39,078 nucleotides of DNA from a virus. Below are positions 8,501 to 16,984 of this stretch, piece after piece; position 1 is the first letter of the stretch, and each line of letters opens with the position of its first letter. The notes beneath the pieces were generated by a model, which did no database searches, was not told the origin of the DNA, and worked only from the letters and a program-made list of their open reading frames with translations. The stretch covers positions 1-39,078 of the IMG/VR virus record IMGVR_UViG_3300025266_000014; one strand, 5' to 3'. The position numbers and the translations under genes were made by a program.

Positions 8501-11138
8501 GTTCGTTCTTAAGATTCTCTATCTCTAAATCTGTTTGAATCCGGGGACTACCCAGAACTACAGCCTGTTCTTGAAGAACACCATTAGTGTCGCTTGCAAG
8601 ATCATCAGCGTAACTTTGATCCTCGCCAAGTATGGCCCTGTATTCCCTTGTTCGCCGGTTTATTTCCTTGACATTTACCACGTCAGGTACCTGCCTCCAC
8701 GCAGGAGTAATGCCATCCATAACCTGCTCAACGGCTTCTAGTTCCCTTGCCGATCTAGAAAGTTGCCCAGCAATATCTTCTAACTGGCTTTGCTTTAAAC
8801 CCGGAGAAGTAAGATCCCTTGTAGTCGCTGCAAAATCATTAGTCGCAAGGTCAATAGCAGATTTTATTTTTGCTCTTTCTTCAAGCAAAACTTCCATGTC
8901 TTTATTAAGTTGCTTGTTGGTTTTGCTTCCTCCGGGAAAAACCTGCTTAATTTTGTTCATGACATCTGCGCGATACGCAAAATGAAGAGCCTGATTTTTT
9001 CTGTTTCTTACAAACTTGCCAGCAGTGCTAGAAATTCCTTCGTCAGCAAGTATGACCCCATGCGCTAGCATTGAGGCTTGGAGTGGTTCCCACACCGCGT
9101 TCTTTGGAGTGTATCCTATACGAAACAAAACGTCTGTGCGAAATATTTTCATTCCAAGGTCAAAGATGGTGGTGCCAATGTCAGCACCTTGTTCTCCGTA
9201 TTTGCGGAACGAGCCTCTGCTCATTTGAACAGCCCTGCGGACCTCGCCCATGTTTACTGTTGTAAAACTATTCATAAACTGGCGCAAAGAAACTGGATCT
9301 AGCAATTCCCTGCCACTTATTTCATCAAAAATGTATCCGCCATTACGGGTCATGTTCTCAACAATTGTGTCTGTTGATTGCTGAAACGCTTTTACTATTT
9401 GTTGAACCTGTTCAGCCGAAACGTCAAGGCCCCTAGCCATGACTTCGATGGTTTCATTTTCCATCTCTCGCCAAACGGTTTCAAGTTCTACATCATCAGT
9501 AACGGCTTCAATTTTTGCATACATCCCTTTTCGCCACTCGCTGGCGGGTACTTCAACTACGTCAAGATTCCCGTCAAGGACCTTAACCACTCTTGTTCCG
9601 CGAAACTCTGGCACAGAGTTCATCATTGATTCAAACTCAACAGCCAACTCGTTTGGTCTAACACCAGAACGGCTAACCAATCCAAGAGGCTTACGACCAC
9701 CAACCCACTGCATAAAAGAAGTGACAGGTTTTCCTAAACCACTTTCGCTAACAACTTTTATCCATTGAGGTGCGTCAGAGTAATCCGCATACTGAAAAGC
9801 GTACTGCCCTTTCCGGCCACCCTTGCGAATTTTTTCTACAGTAAATCTACGAGAAGGCATAAACTCTGAAGATCCGCGCATGTTGCCGCTAGGATCGCGA
9901 AATATTCTCATTACCTTTTCAAAGTAATCTGCGTTTTCGCTTTTACGCAACTGGTTATCAAACATTTGATTCACCTTAGCCAAGGCTGCACCAGTAGGTG
10001 CGTAACGGTTTCCCGCAATTGCGTTGGCTTGAATCTGGCTATTCATGTCTCCAAGAACCCATAGAGCCGGATCTGCGGCTTCCTCAAGTTCCTTAAACGC
10101 TAATTCGTCACCGCGCGAAACAAGAATAAGATTGTTGACAGTGTTTGGATCATCTGTTCGTGCAAGCAGGTCAGCGAAGGCTGCCTTGTCTAAAGAATGA
10201 GAGTTTGCAACAATAGGATTTAAGCGAAGGGCTTCTGGTCTTGTTTCTTCGGCAATGTCAAAAACCATTTCACCGTATGTTGTTCTAGAACCAGATTCAA
10301 TTAAGTCTTGATCCCGCAAATCCCTTGATAACCCTACCGGCGTTTCTTCCGATTGCATCCTGAATCTAGAATGAGAGTTGTAGTCTTCGCGGAGCACTGC
10401 TAAATCCCTACTGCTTTTTACAGTAGTCCCTCCTGTGGTTCTTGATATAACTTTAAGCCTACCAATTTTAGCAATCGGCGGACCTACAAGGTTCAAGGTT
10501 CCGTCTATGCCTCCAGACATTAAATTAAAAACAGGGTTTGAAGAAAGATCCGAAAGATCGTAGTTGCTCCACGGATCATATTCTTCAACGTTTGAAATAA
10601 GACTTACAACTTCATCTGGTATGGCTGCCTGCCCAAAAGAAACATCTTCGCTTCTATTCCACGCCTTTCTTAAAGTGTCCCACTCCATGTCTTGATTTCT
10701 GTATTTCCTATCTACCAAAGCAGCAGTAGACGCTGGACGAGCAACGCCGTAAGTCCAAACCTTGTCGGCAATAGTTAGACCAGCCATTACGGGTGAAGCA
10801 ATAACCCCAGTTCCAGATCCAAGAAGAGAATTTTTTGCAGCCTTTTCGTCATAGTCTTTTATTTTGGCTTCGTTCCATGCTCCTCCGCGAGCAACAACAT
10901 CCATTCCCTTCACACCAGAACTAAGGTTTGAACCTAAATTACCGGAACCAAAAGCAACACCAATTGCGTCTTTAAGAAGCCCCGCCCCTTTAAGAATAGG
11001 GCCGCCTAAGGTTTGCCCCTTGACCTCTTCTGTCAATTCCGATGCTGACTCTTCTCGCGCTTTCCACCAAGTATCAAACCAAGACTTGTTTTGTGAAGAC
11101 TCTGGATCGTCGGGGATGCGATCTCCGGGTCCAGCCAT
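5514..11138 (-). CDS. giant internal virion/ejection protein (1,874 aa)
   Basis: This is the largest gene in the genome (5.6 kb). There is no tape-measure-like hydrophobic repeat pattern. The protein is mostly helical, with probable coiled coils in the central third (EVLLEERAKIKSAIDLA; ENIQKRIEALSPKIGERKKK) and a C-terminal half rich in Tyr, Phe and Trp. Two Gly/Ala-rich hydrophobic stretches (near SGTGVIASPVMAGLTIAD and SYGAAIAVSTAYAANP) could insert into membranes. Short-tailed phages carry very large ejected core proteins here (compare T7 gp16 or N4 virion RNA polymerase by size only). I see neither polymerase nor lytic-transglycosylase motifs, so the function is inferred from size, position and composition. 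Confidence 0.85.
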   Translation of the reverse strand: MAGPGDRIPDDPESSQNKSWFDTWWKAREESASELTEEVKGQTLGGPILKGAGLLKDAIGVAFGSGNLGSNLSSGVKGMDVVARGGAWNEAKIKDYDEKAAKNSLLGSGTGVIASPVMAGLTIADKVWTYGVARPASTAALVDRKYRNQDMEWDTLRKAWNRSEDVSFGQAAIPDEVVSLISNVEEYDPWSNYDLSDLSSNPVFNLMSGGIDGTLNLVGPPIAKIGRLKVISRTTGGTTVKSSRDLAVLREDYNSHSRFRMQSEETPVGLSRDLRDQDLIESGSRTTYGEMVFDIAEETRPEALRLNPIVANSHSLDKAAFADLLARTDDPNTVNNLILVSRGDELAFKELEEAADPALWVLGDMNSQIQANAIAGNRYAPTGAALAKVNQMFDNQLRKSENADYFEKVMRIFRDPSGNMRGSSEFMPSRRFTVEKIRKGGRKGQYAFQYADYSDAPQWIKVVSESGLGKPVTSFMQWVGGRKPLGLVSRSGVRPNELAVEFESMMNSVPEFRGTRVVKVLDGNLDVVEVPASEWRKGMYAKIEAVTDDVELETVWREMENETIEVMARGLDVSAEQVQQIVKAFQQSTDTIVENMTRNGGYIFDEISGRELLDPVSLRQFMNSFTTVNMGEVRRAVQMSRGSFRKYGEQGADIGTTIFDLGMKIFRTDVLFRIGYTPKNAVWEPLQASMLAHGVILADEGISSTAGKFVRNRKNQALHFAYRADVMNKIKQVFPGGSKTNKQLNKDMEVLLEERAKIKSAIDLATNDFAATTRDLTSPGLKQSQLEDIAGQLSRSARELEAVEQVMDGITPAWRQVPDVVNVKEINRRTREYRAILGEDQSYADDLASDTNGVLQEQAVVLGSPRIQTDLEIENLKNELVHVEEERVFLAEERLNEIGVAESGAQGVGSRPPSPGRATANERQKKNLERALAEKERLAATQKLPDAFTADEIIPTLTSGNKARISANNKTIERIRNSKNLDPEARKEIETMVNRLEETMEEIRQINLSPGLRPVSQILEEKTAMLENIQKRIEALSPKIGERKKKIEEVSSKLSWEGSGDGYMTIMIGGVKTRQPGAFNNEGYNMGAGYRAEASAARTSQTTWDPSAAISALDHHMTRTGKVKSLAPNEPGYWEELAYVIKAHFRGDRFIQKILEGDSDTDLMVWLNSREGRIYQKDMNKNYTLTNTNYINNTNVISDFGNEAQKVIRLVKQYIPDENVRKRAAAGELGAGDLQAAMGGRDDLGRILSSELEANVGTMKNIGRMINKGADRFWQGIATTPEDRLARWPFYQMEFKTQLQRMVDVREIDGVSIPLSAVEPMRQAAHRMALDELEKTFYTIRRYNNAIYMARFLTGFPGAMFNSVYRYGRFAAKEPERLIQTGNIYGSALATFGVDEEGNEVKNISDAKYLVIPGTSSKNNPDGARVPLYFMDSIAVGAPSLSYGAAIAVSTAYAANPATEEFLQELMGPEFYELTFPYGVQANPAKNILSSYQKSALSAIRQFDDEAFLKASVNLHAHNMAEWEKNGSDIDLIPDYDKAQTDTRNYFILRLGVKFADSFSTEIPNVTKVPGQFMRDELRRTRERFPDTDEGRENAAVAFISKYGEWAEWYTKSVKKYRVYVPSTQDAYNRLWKEFPDLTEKLVNIDPDDPFMVSLFATGTDAGDFSQSVFNAFKTDPLPGDTKLISETMTPSVFNNRYKVEEGWDLKKKSKAILDAELVRLRTLRDAAITNVVKKEKYRSEILDVTTQYNDWLQKLKDSNEPFAASQTSFAVTKNADRAALYLDNILKHKPFMDTVKDDPTWINLNNFIKSRKHMQKTIKNIEDDKDDSKKDDLIIRYLTFVKDKYSSDVEFDAIWERYFVDEYTVDNAELETE

Positions 11139-11320
11139 TAGTTCGCCTCCGATATGTTAGTTAAAGAATCAAGGAAAGAGTTAAGATCTTTTTTAGATTT
11201 CCAGTTTGAACTTGCTATTCCCCACGCAAGGGGCAGGCTGTCGTAACCTAACTGGGTGGCAGCATCATTAAAGTAATCAAGAAAAGAATCCTGCTTCCAC
11301 TCGGGAGGGTTTTTTGCCAT
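11138..11320 (-). CDS. small late protein (60 aa), unknown
   Basis: The 60-residue protein (MAKNPPEWKQDSFLDYFNDAATQLGYD...) is helical and soluble, with no cysteine and no membrane segment. It is joined to both neighbours by overlapping stop/start codons, its ATG sharing a base with the stop of the 156-residue gene and its own stop overlapping the start of the giant protein. That tight coupling suggests a chaperone-like or structural partner of the giant protein. No family is recognised. Confidence 0.75.
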   Translation of the reverse strand: MAKNPPEWKQDSFLDYFNDAATQLGYDSLPLAWGIASSNWKSKKDLNSFLDSLTNISEAN

Positions 11321-11790
11321 TAGGCGTTTCTCAAATAGTTAACAAGAGACTTAAAAGTTGATGGAGCGCCAACAAAAGATGAGGCCTCTATTAAATCTGG
11401 AAGGTATTGTTTCATATTTTCAAGATCATCTGAAGACGTTTCGCTATAAACAGGTGCGGCAGGTGCCCCGCCAGCACCCGGACCAAAGTTTGCACCCGCA
11501 GTGACAGGCTCGTCGGGGCGTTGAGTTTCGCTAAACAACGGGTTGCCTCCACCCATTGCACCCATGGGATTTCCTTGAGGGGCTTGTGCGGCACCTCTAG
11601 ATCTTGGGGAAGCGGCCATGCTTGCGCCTTCTTGTATTTGCATAAAGTCTTTGTTCTCTCCGTAGCCCATGCCAGTCATCTGCGCGTTCACCTGTGCAGG
11701 TCCGCCGTCAGTTCTGCGACTGAGTTTACCGGGACCACTAACGGGTGCCGGGTTTTTTGGTGTGCGTTTCCCTCCGTGCTGTTCAGCCAT
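11320..11790 (-). CDS. low-complexity late protein (156 aa), unknown
   Basis: The first 110 residues are Gly/Pro/Ala/Met-rich and probably disordered (GKRTPKNPAPVSGPGK, GAAQAPQGNPMGAMGG). The last 45 form a plausible helical domain (SDDLENMKQYLPDLIEASSF). Disordered proteins of this type are frequent between portal and core genes in short-tailed phages of aquatic bacteria, but I cannot assign a function. It overlaps the upstream 99-residue gene by 8 bases. Confidence 0.75.
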   Translation of the reverse strand: MAEQHGGKRTPKNPAPVSGPGKLSRRTDGGPAQVNAQMTGMGYGENKDFMQIQEGASMAASPRSRGAAQAPQGNPMGAMGGGNPLFSETQRPDEPVTAGANFGPGAGGAPAAPVYSETSSDDLENMKQYLPDLIEASSFVGAPSTFKSLVNYLRNA

Positions 11791-12082
11791 TACCTTCTCC
11801 GAACTCTTGCTCCATAAGAAAAATTACATTAGGGTCAATGAGTTCCTTGGAAGGGGTGTTACCCGGCTCTTCCTCTTCCTCATCCTCTTCAGTTTCACCT
11901 TGCTCAATCTCGTCTTGCATGAACCCGTACTGAACCAGCGTAGATATACTTTCATCAAGTAGGGTCTTCATGCGTCCTGTCATGTCGTCAGCAACGTCAG
12001 GTGACCAAGCGACACCATCAACTACGATAGCCAGAGAGAGATCAAGGAAGTTAACGTGGATGCCGATATCGTTTCGTGTCAT
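11783..12082 (-). CDS. acidic late protein (99 aa), unknown
   Basis: The N-terminal 60 residues look folded (HVNFLDLSLAIVVDGVAWSPDVADDMTGRM), while the middle carries a run of acidic residues (EIEQGETEEDEEEEE). The product is strongly negative, in contrast to the very basic proteins encoded just upstream, so the two could interact or neutralise one another during DNA packaging; that is speculation. No recognised family. The start lies in a short gap after the 50-residue gene. Confidence 0.75.
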   Translation of the reverse strand: MTRNDIGIHVNFLDLSLAIVVDGVAWSPDVADDMTGRMKTLLDESISTLVQYGFMQDEIEQGETEEDEEEEEPGNTPSKELIDPNVIFLMEQEFGEGNG

Positions 12083-12120
12083 TGCTGCAACTCCCTTGAT
12101 CGTATTCTCTAGTTGTGTTA

Positions 12121-12273
12121 TTACTTAGTTCCAGTTCCTGAACCCTTGGTTCCTTTGCCTCCGGGAGCGCCGTACTTAATCTTGTCCCAGTCGTTGCTCT
12201 TTGAACCGGGCATGCCCTGTATCGGTTGCGATACGTGAGGCTTCCCATGTGTTCCTTTATTAGGTTGTGGCAT
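12121..12273 (-). CDS. small Gly/Lys-rich late protein (50 aa)
   Basis: The frame starts with ATG at 12273, nine bases after an AAGGAGTGGTA ribosome site, and encodes MPQPNKGTHGKPHVSQPIQG followed by a Gly/Lys/Thr tail. It is short and basic. The alternative 65-residue frame overlapping it has no ribosome site and odd composition. It belongs to a run of five short basic genes between portal and core genes. The function is unknown, though nucleic-acid binding is plausible from composition. Confidence 0.65.
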   Translation of the reverse strand: MPQPNKGTHGKPHVSQPIQGMPGSKSNDWDKIKYGAPGGKGTKGSGTGTK

Positions 12274-12282
12274 TACCACTCC

Positions 12283-12549
12283 TTACCATTTGGTTTTATC
12301 CGCCCAATAAGCGGCTGACATCTTACCTTTAGATATGTTCTTTGCGTGACGGGCCTTAAAAGAAGCCTGCCTTGCCGTGGGTTTCTTATCCCCAGTCACA
12401 CCCTGCTGACCGAAGCGGATAGTTTTAATCTTGTCCCCTTCTTTAGCAACAACAACATGTGACTTCTTTGGGTGACTAGGAGTTTTCTTTGGCTTATTAA
12501 AACCAGAAACTCCAGCACGTTCAAGGCGAGGATCTTTCTTAGAAGGCAT
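12283..12549 (-). CDS. DUF6321-like basic protein (88 aa)
   Basis: The product (MPSKKDPRLERAGVSGFNKP ... ASFKARHAKNISKGKMSAAYWADKTKW) is a small basic protein. I recognise the C-terminal signature FKARHxKNIxKGKMSAAYWAxKxKW as that of a conserved phage family I remember as DUF6321, common in marine and freshwater phages; its function is unknown. The start is coupled to the upstream gene (stop TAA 12551-12549 overlaps ATG 12549-12547). High Lys/Arg content suggests DNA or RNA contact inside the head. Confidence 0.8.
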   Translation of the reverse strand: MPSKKDPRLERAGVSGFNKPKKTPSHPKKSHVVVAKEGDKIKTIRFGQQGVTGDKKPTARQASFKARHAKNISKGKMSAAYWADKTKW

Positions 12550-12710
12550 TACTTCTTCTTTCTCTTTACCGCTGCGTTGTCTACAAGATTAGGGTACGGG
12601 CGGCCAGCGGCCTTAGCCCGTTTCTTTGCAGCAGCCTTCTGAGCACCAGTCAAAGGTGTAGACTTTTTCTTTGGGTTTGGCTTGTCCCAGAAAGCCTTGC
12701 TTCCCGGCAT
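12549..12710 (-). CDS. small Lys/Ala-rich protein (53 aa)
   Basis: The protein starts MPGSKAFWDKPNPKKKSTPL and ends with a KRKKK tail. It is strongly basic, and the ATG at 12710 is only a few bases after the stop of the upstream gene at 12713. It shares the MPGSK-FWDK type opening with the PGSKSNDWDK stretch in the 50-residue gene downstream, suggesting duplication of a short motif. Function is unknown; a DNA-condensing or scaffold-contact role is possible from composition only. Confidence 0.7.
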   Translation of the reverse strand: MPGSKAFWDKPNPKKKSTPLTGAQKAAAKKRAKAAGRPYPNLVDNAAVKRKKK

Positions 12711-12712
12711 GT

Positions 12713-12976
12713 TCAAACACCCGTGTTTAAGCCAAATTGTTTTTTAATTTTATCTGCCATGGCTTTTTCTTTAGCCTTCTGCTTTGCCTTGTCAACAGGT
12801 TTAGCGGCTTTTTCTTTGCCAGCGTTATCCATCTTCTTAATCTTGGCTTTACGGTCCGCTTCTTTCTTTGCGTTGGCGCGAGCCTGAGGGGTGCTGGAAG
12901 AAAAAGGGCCTTTATTTTTTTTCTTGTCGTCTTTCTTTTTGCCCTTGTCTTTGTTCTTTTTTGCTGGGGTAGCCAT
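12713..12976 (-). CDS. very basic Lys/Ala-rich protein (87 aa)
   Basis: The protein is histone-like in composition: MATPAKKNKDKGKKKDDKKK followed by alternating Ala/Lys helices. I set the start at 12976 because this ATG overlaps the TAA of the upstream 44-residue gene as TAATG; the longer frame from 12988 lacks that coupling. It is likely a virion DNA-binding or condensing protein. The function is inferred from composition, and no family is recognised. Confidence 0.7.
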   Translation of the reverse strand: MATPAKKNKDKGKKKDDKKKNKGPFSSSTPQARANAKKEADRKAKIKKMDNAGKEKAAKPVDKAKQKAKEKAMADKIKKQFGLNTGV

Positions 12977-13110
12977 TACTTCCGCCATTCGTTAGCGTTA
13001 TCCGCCGTAGTGGTTTTGATGTTTGGCATCACTGTTGAATCTTCAGGGTGATTACCGTCCCCACCCATTTTGCCTGTTGGGTCCATCCAACATCCGCAAG
13101 ACATGCACAT
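12976..13110 (-). CDS. small cysteine-containing protein (44 aa)
   Basis: The protein begins MCMSCGCWMDPTGKMGGDGN. The CxxCxC cluster at residues 2-7 is a feature seen in a widespread group of tiny phage and actinobacterial proteins starting MCM-CGC, of unknown function. The ATG at 13110 has an AAGGAG ribosome site 5-6 nt upstream. It is coupled to the basic protein below by TAATG. Metal binding is possible, but three cysteines without a clear fourth ligand leave that open. Confidence 0.7.
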   Translation of the reverse strand: MCMSCGCWMDPTGKMGGDGNHPEDSTVMPNIKTTTADNANEWRK

Positions 13111-13122
13111 AATAACTCCTTA

Positions 13123-14994
13123 TTAGATTGCTTGCTTGCGCTGAACAGCAGCCTGCAAGTTTGGTTTACCTTTGCTTCCCATCGAAGCCATTAAACTCAT
13201 AAGGTCAGGGCGGCCACCTTCAGGCATGCCTTGCTGACCGGGTGCTACGTCTCTCATGCGACCTGACTCTCGTAGGCCACCGGGAAGCCCATCCCCACCG
13301 GACTGCATCATATCGTCAGGGGAGCCTGTTAACATATCGGCTTCCATGCCTGCTTCTTCTGCTAGTTCCGGCGGGGCGGGTTCTGGTTCTGGCGGCATAA
13401 ACGCCTGCTCAATTGCTTTTTCGATTGGCGTACCTTTCTGCCTAGCCGTAATGACAATACTTAATTGCTTAAGTACTTGGGAGACATCTTGCCCTTGCGC
13501 GGCTAAAGCGGGTATGCTTTGCGCCAAGCCAGATACGGCTTGAAGCATAGAGTCACGCAAGTTTTCTGTGTCTACCTTCATTGATTCCTCGCTAGCGTCA
13601 AGTGCGAAAGGCATTTGACGACGAAGGAAGTCACGGGAGATCAGTTGATCGCCACGGGCTTGCAGCCCAAAAACAAGAGCGCGGTTAGGATCAAGTCCTG
13701 CCAGCAAGCCGTACTGGACATCTACGGAATAGTCGCCCTTAATATCGCGGTCCGGTCGGTACTTTATTTCGTATGGAGCACCATCAGTATTACCGCGAAG
13801 AATTTTGGTTTCAGGTCCGAACAGTCTCTCGTCAACCATGAACGCTTTACCAACAAGGTTCTCAAGAGCCTTAGCGAACATTGCTTGACCTGTACGGATC
13901 TGCGTGTCGAAGCCAGACATTAGGGCTTGTACACCCTTGCCTGTGATTACAGAAGCATCAGAGTTTCCACCGCGTACCTCAGGGTAACGTGACCCTTGGC
14001 GTAGTTCCTGATCTAATACGCCTTGTTGCGCGAATGCGCTTGAAGGAACCTCAATAGGTACACGGCGAACCTTCTCGCCACTGGCTGTGCGGATGACCGC
14101 ATCGGAGCCTAGGGCTAATTCTTGTGCGTCAGGAGGAAGAACAATAGGAGCCTGAACACTCTTCTGTGCGGCTTCAAGGCTGAGCAGGGCGAAACGTGCC
14201 TTAGCGACCTGTACCGCAAGAACATCATCGAACTGTCCATGAGTCTCAGTGTCAACACCGGGCCTGCGAACAAACTCTAGGAGGCACTCACCGATAGGGT
14301 TCTTAATCTTCTCAAGAACAATCCCGTCACGGGTTGGGCAAAAGATAACATCTACCTTAGAGTCATGGTAGCGCACAACCTCAATCATTTCAAGTCCGGT
14401 GGACTGCTGCTTAATAACCTCTTCAACGTGAGGATACATGGCTACCAGTTCATCACGGTTCTTATAGAACGAGAAATACCCTGCCTTGGTGTTACCCCAA
14501 CGGTCAAATACTGGGTATGCGCCTATGCTGTCCATGAATGTGATGCGTGGCATCTGCTGTTCCATGTCAATTTCGATCATGGCAGGCACGAAACCGTACG
14601 TGAAGTAGCGATCTGTGGCTGTGTACATCTGTGTCTGTACGTTGCTGAAGTTAATGTAGCCGTTAACGATACGTGTGCGCTTCTCAGCGAACTCACGGGC
14701 AGTGTCAGATACCATACGTGCGCTTGTGCAGTTGAATGAGGGCATGGGTGCTAGCGTTTCTGCTAGATCCCGCGCCGCAACGTCCACCATGTTGGCAACA
14801 ATGCCCTTGTCAAATGGTCCTTCAGGGAACAAGTCCGGGTATACGTCCCGCATACGGCCCTGTCGCACAGCAAGAACGTCCTGCATGCGCCCATCACGGG
14901 CAGCGAACTGGGCTTTGATGCGGTTATAGTGAGCACGTATCTCACGAAGTTGAGGTGACCCGCTTCCGGGGGTCGCTGCGCCGTACTGTTCCAT
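13123..14994 (-). CDS. portal protein (623 aa)
   Basis: The portal is the dodecameric ring through which DNA is packed and ejected. Evidence is the position directly after terminase, the 600-700 residue length usual for podovirus-type portals, and sequence character: a helical N-terminal region with a long basic stretch, a beta-type middle (EIDMEQQMPRITFMDSIGAYPVFDRWGN), a helical stem/crown region, and a Pro/Glu/Gly/Met-rich C-terminal tail (PPEPEPAPPELAEEAG) that is probably disordered. There is no protease fused to it. A stretch VRGGNSDASVITGKGVQALMSG in the second half is typical of this family. Assignment is by family resemblance, without a search. Confidence 0.85.
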   Translation of the reverse strand: MEQYGAATPGSGSPQLREIRAHYNRIKAQFAARDGRMQDVLAVRQGRMRDVYPDLFPEGPFDKGIVANMVDVAARDLAETLAPMPSFNCTSARMVSDTAREFAEKRTRIVNGYINFSNVQTQMYTATDRYFTYGFVPAMIEIDMEQQMPRITFMDSIGAYPVFDRWGNTKAGYFSFYKNRDELVAMYPHVEEVIKQQSTGLEMIEVVRYHDSKVDVIFCPTRDGIVLEKIKNPIGECLLEFVRRPGVDTETHGQFDDVLAVQVAKARFALLSLEAAQKSVQAPIVLPPDAQELALGSDAVIRTASGEKVRRVPIEVPSSAFAQQGVLDQELRQGSRYPEVRGGNSDASVITGKGVQALMSGFDTQIRTGQAMFAKALENLVGKAFMVDERLFGPETKILRGNTDGAPYEIKYRPDRDIKGDYSVDVQYGLLAGLDPNRALVFGLQARGDQLISRDFLRRQMPFALDASEESMKVDTENLRDSMLQAVSGLAQSIPALAAQGQDVSQVLKQLSIVITARQKGTPIEKAIEQAFMPPEPEPAPPELAEEAGMEADMLTGSPDDMMQSGGDGLPGGLRESGRMRDVAPGQQGMPEGGRPDLMSLMASMGSKGKPNLQAAVQRKQAI

Positions 14995-15019
14995 GTGAAT
15001 CCTTAAGTAGTTGTGAGGG

Positions 15020-16903
15020 TTAAACGCCCATCGGCTTGAATAAGCCTTGAATCTCTGAATCTACAAGACTCACGGTCACCTGAGTGCTTTTATCCCAAGG
15101 TGTTGCGAAACTGTTCTTGACATGGGACCTAACGAAGTTAGAGTTAGCAATAACCCTATCCCGGCAGGCTAACTCCGCAAACCACAGCGCCATGCAAATA
15201 TCTGTCTTCTGAGACTTAGGTGCCGAAGGTGCCCACGTAACCAGTTGCTCAATCATTGCTTTGACGGCCTCAGAGCCATGCGTAGAGGGCAACTCAATTA
15301 GTTGATGCTTGTCTTCCCATCCCGAAAACAAGGTTGTCATGGACGCTACACCAAAGTCTGCGTCATGCTTGTTTGATCCAGTGAAGTGAGGTCGGATCAC
15401 GGAACCTCGTGCTGCACAAAAATCGTTCAACTCCTTGTCATGGACGAGGAAGCCTTGGAAACCGTTCCGTTCAATGCGCCACTCAGTAACCTTGTACTTG
15501 TCAGTGAAGCCTTTAATCATGTCGCGCATAGCCTCAGGGGTGATACCCGGCTTATTGAACACATCCAGCACGTAGCGTTTCTGTGTCTTTACGTCTAAGC
15601 CAATAATGACCGCAGCGGTGTGACCGCTTGTAGCAGGGTCTACACCGCCAAGAATAACGAGGCCATTCATTCCATCAGCCCGTTGGTTCACCATACCCTT
15701 AGGTATTGGTCCCGACATACGGTTGCCGTTAATCGCTGCCTTGACGGATTCGGGGGAAAACACCGCGTCGTCAGAGACCTGCTGCTGCTGATAGACCATG
15801 GCCCAAGCCTTCGGGGATACACGTCTACGTTTCTTTGCTAAACGGGAACCATCCCACTTAGGAAACAAACCATTCTTGTCTTGTTCTTGCTGCTCAATCT
15901 TAATCCCGGCCTCAGGCTGGTTAGACTTAGGCCACAGCGTAACCCAATCCTTCTCTTTCTCCTTAAAATCTAGCACGGCAGGCATAGACAGGTAAGTCCA
16001 CGGAGAGTTCTCATCCGGGTACCTGCTGTCATCCTGCAACTCACGGTACAAGTCCTTAGAAGACAACCGTGTCCCCACCACCAGCATAGAACCATTCGCT
16101 GACACGCGGCTGATAACCTCAGACTGTAGCCAGTTGATCTGCTTCTCGTACTCGTGGGCGTTTGTTAAATCAATAGTGTCATCCAGAACAATAAGGTCGG
16201 CACGAGCGCCGTAAATATGGCCACGAATACCAAGGGCTTGAACAGTAGGGTCTTTCTCACCAGAATCCCTCGCATTGTCGGAAACGTAAATCATGGTTTG
16301 GTTCCACGCCTCAGAGTCCTTATCAAAGCCACCCTCAGGAGCGTAAGCCGCAATCATCTCATCATACTTAGGATGCGTCAAACGAGTCTTAATCGCATAC
16401 AACATCTTCTTAGCCATCTCGGCAGTCTTAGAAACCAAGATAACCCTGATGTTCGGGTCCATACAAATACGGTACGTCACATAGTTGATAGTCACCGAAG
16501 TAGTCTTACCATGCTCAGGAGGCATGTTAGTAATAATCAAGTCCTTCTCACCCGGCTCAAACGACATACCCGGATGAAGCCAAGAAGGCTCCCGGCCCTC
16601 AATCATATCCACCACATTCTGCATGTGAGGGAAAACCGTGGCACCCAAATACTTCTCACTAAACGCAGGAAACGACATTTGCTCACCACGAGCAGCCTCC
16701 GCCTTAGGATCAAGTTTCCGCATAGTACGGATACGATCAATAGCCCCGGCAAAGTCAGGATCTTCCTTGCGCCACCTCTCATAGGTAGAACGAGTGCGAT
16801 CCACAATCTTCAAAGCCGCCGCAATACTCACGCCCTGAGACTGCACGATACGCAGCAATTCCAACTTGGTAGCCTTCAACTCTTCAGGAGAAGTACGAGC
16901 CAT
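15020..16903 (-). CDS. terL: terminase large subunit with N-terminal helix-turn-helix
   Basis: This is the packaging motor ATPase and headful/cos nuclease, 627 residues. A helix-turn-helix-like segment at residues 22-48 (GVSIAAALKIVDRTRSTYERW) resembles the DNA-recognition domain of small terminase subunits. Walker A is MPPEHGKTT (127-135), Walker B LIVLDD (237-242), and the RNase H-fold nuclease begins at GGVDPATSG with Asp422. No separate small-subunit gene is visible next to it, so the HTH may substitute for TerS or TerS may be unrecognised. The start at 16903 follows an AGGAGGTTACG ribosome site. It is the first gene of the late transcript reading from the control region. Confidence 0.93.
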   Translation of the reverse strand: MARTSPEELKATKLELLRIVQSQGVSIAAALKIVDRTRSTYERWRKEDPDFAGAIDRIRTMRKLDPKAEAARGEQMSFPAFSEKYLGATVFPHMQNVVDMIEGREPSWLHPGMSFEPGEKDLIITNMPPEHGKTTSVTINYVTYRICMDPNIRVILVSKTAEMAKKMLYAIKTRLTHPKYDEMIAAYAPEGGFDKDSEAWNQTMIYVSDNARDSGEKDPTVQALGIRGHIYGARADLIVLDDTIDLTNAHEYEKQINWLQSEVISRVSANGSMLVVGTRLSSKDLYRELQDDSRYPDENSPWTYLSMPAVLDFKEKEKDWVTLWPKSNQPEAGIKIEQQEQDKNGLFPKWDGSRLAKKRRRVSPKAWAMVYQQQQVSDDAVFSPESVKAAINGNRMSGPIPKGMVNQRADGMNGLVILGGVDPATSGHTAAVIIGLDVKTQKRYVLDVFNKPGITPEAMRDMIKGFTDKYKVTEWRIERNGFQGFLVHDKELNDFCAARGSVIRPHFTGSNKHDADFGVASMTTLFSGWEDKHQLIELPSTHGSEAVKAMIEQLVTWAPSAPKSQKTDICMALWFAELACRDRVIANSNFVRSHVKNSFATPWDKSTQVTVSLVDSEIQGLFKPMGV

Positions 16904-16984
16904 CGTAACCTCCTAAAAAGGGGGACTAAAAACAACCCCACCGAATATAAAACCAACAAGATCCTAGCAAGGTTAATTTCTTAC

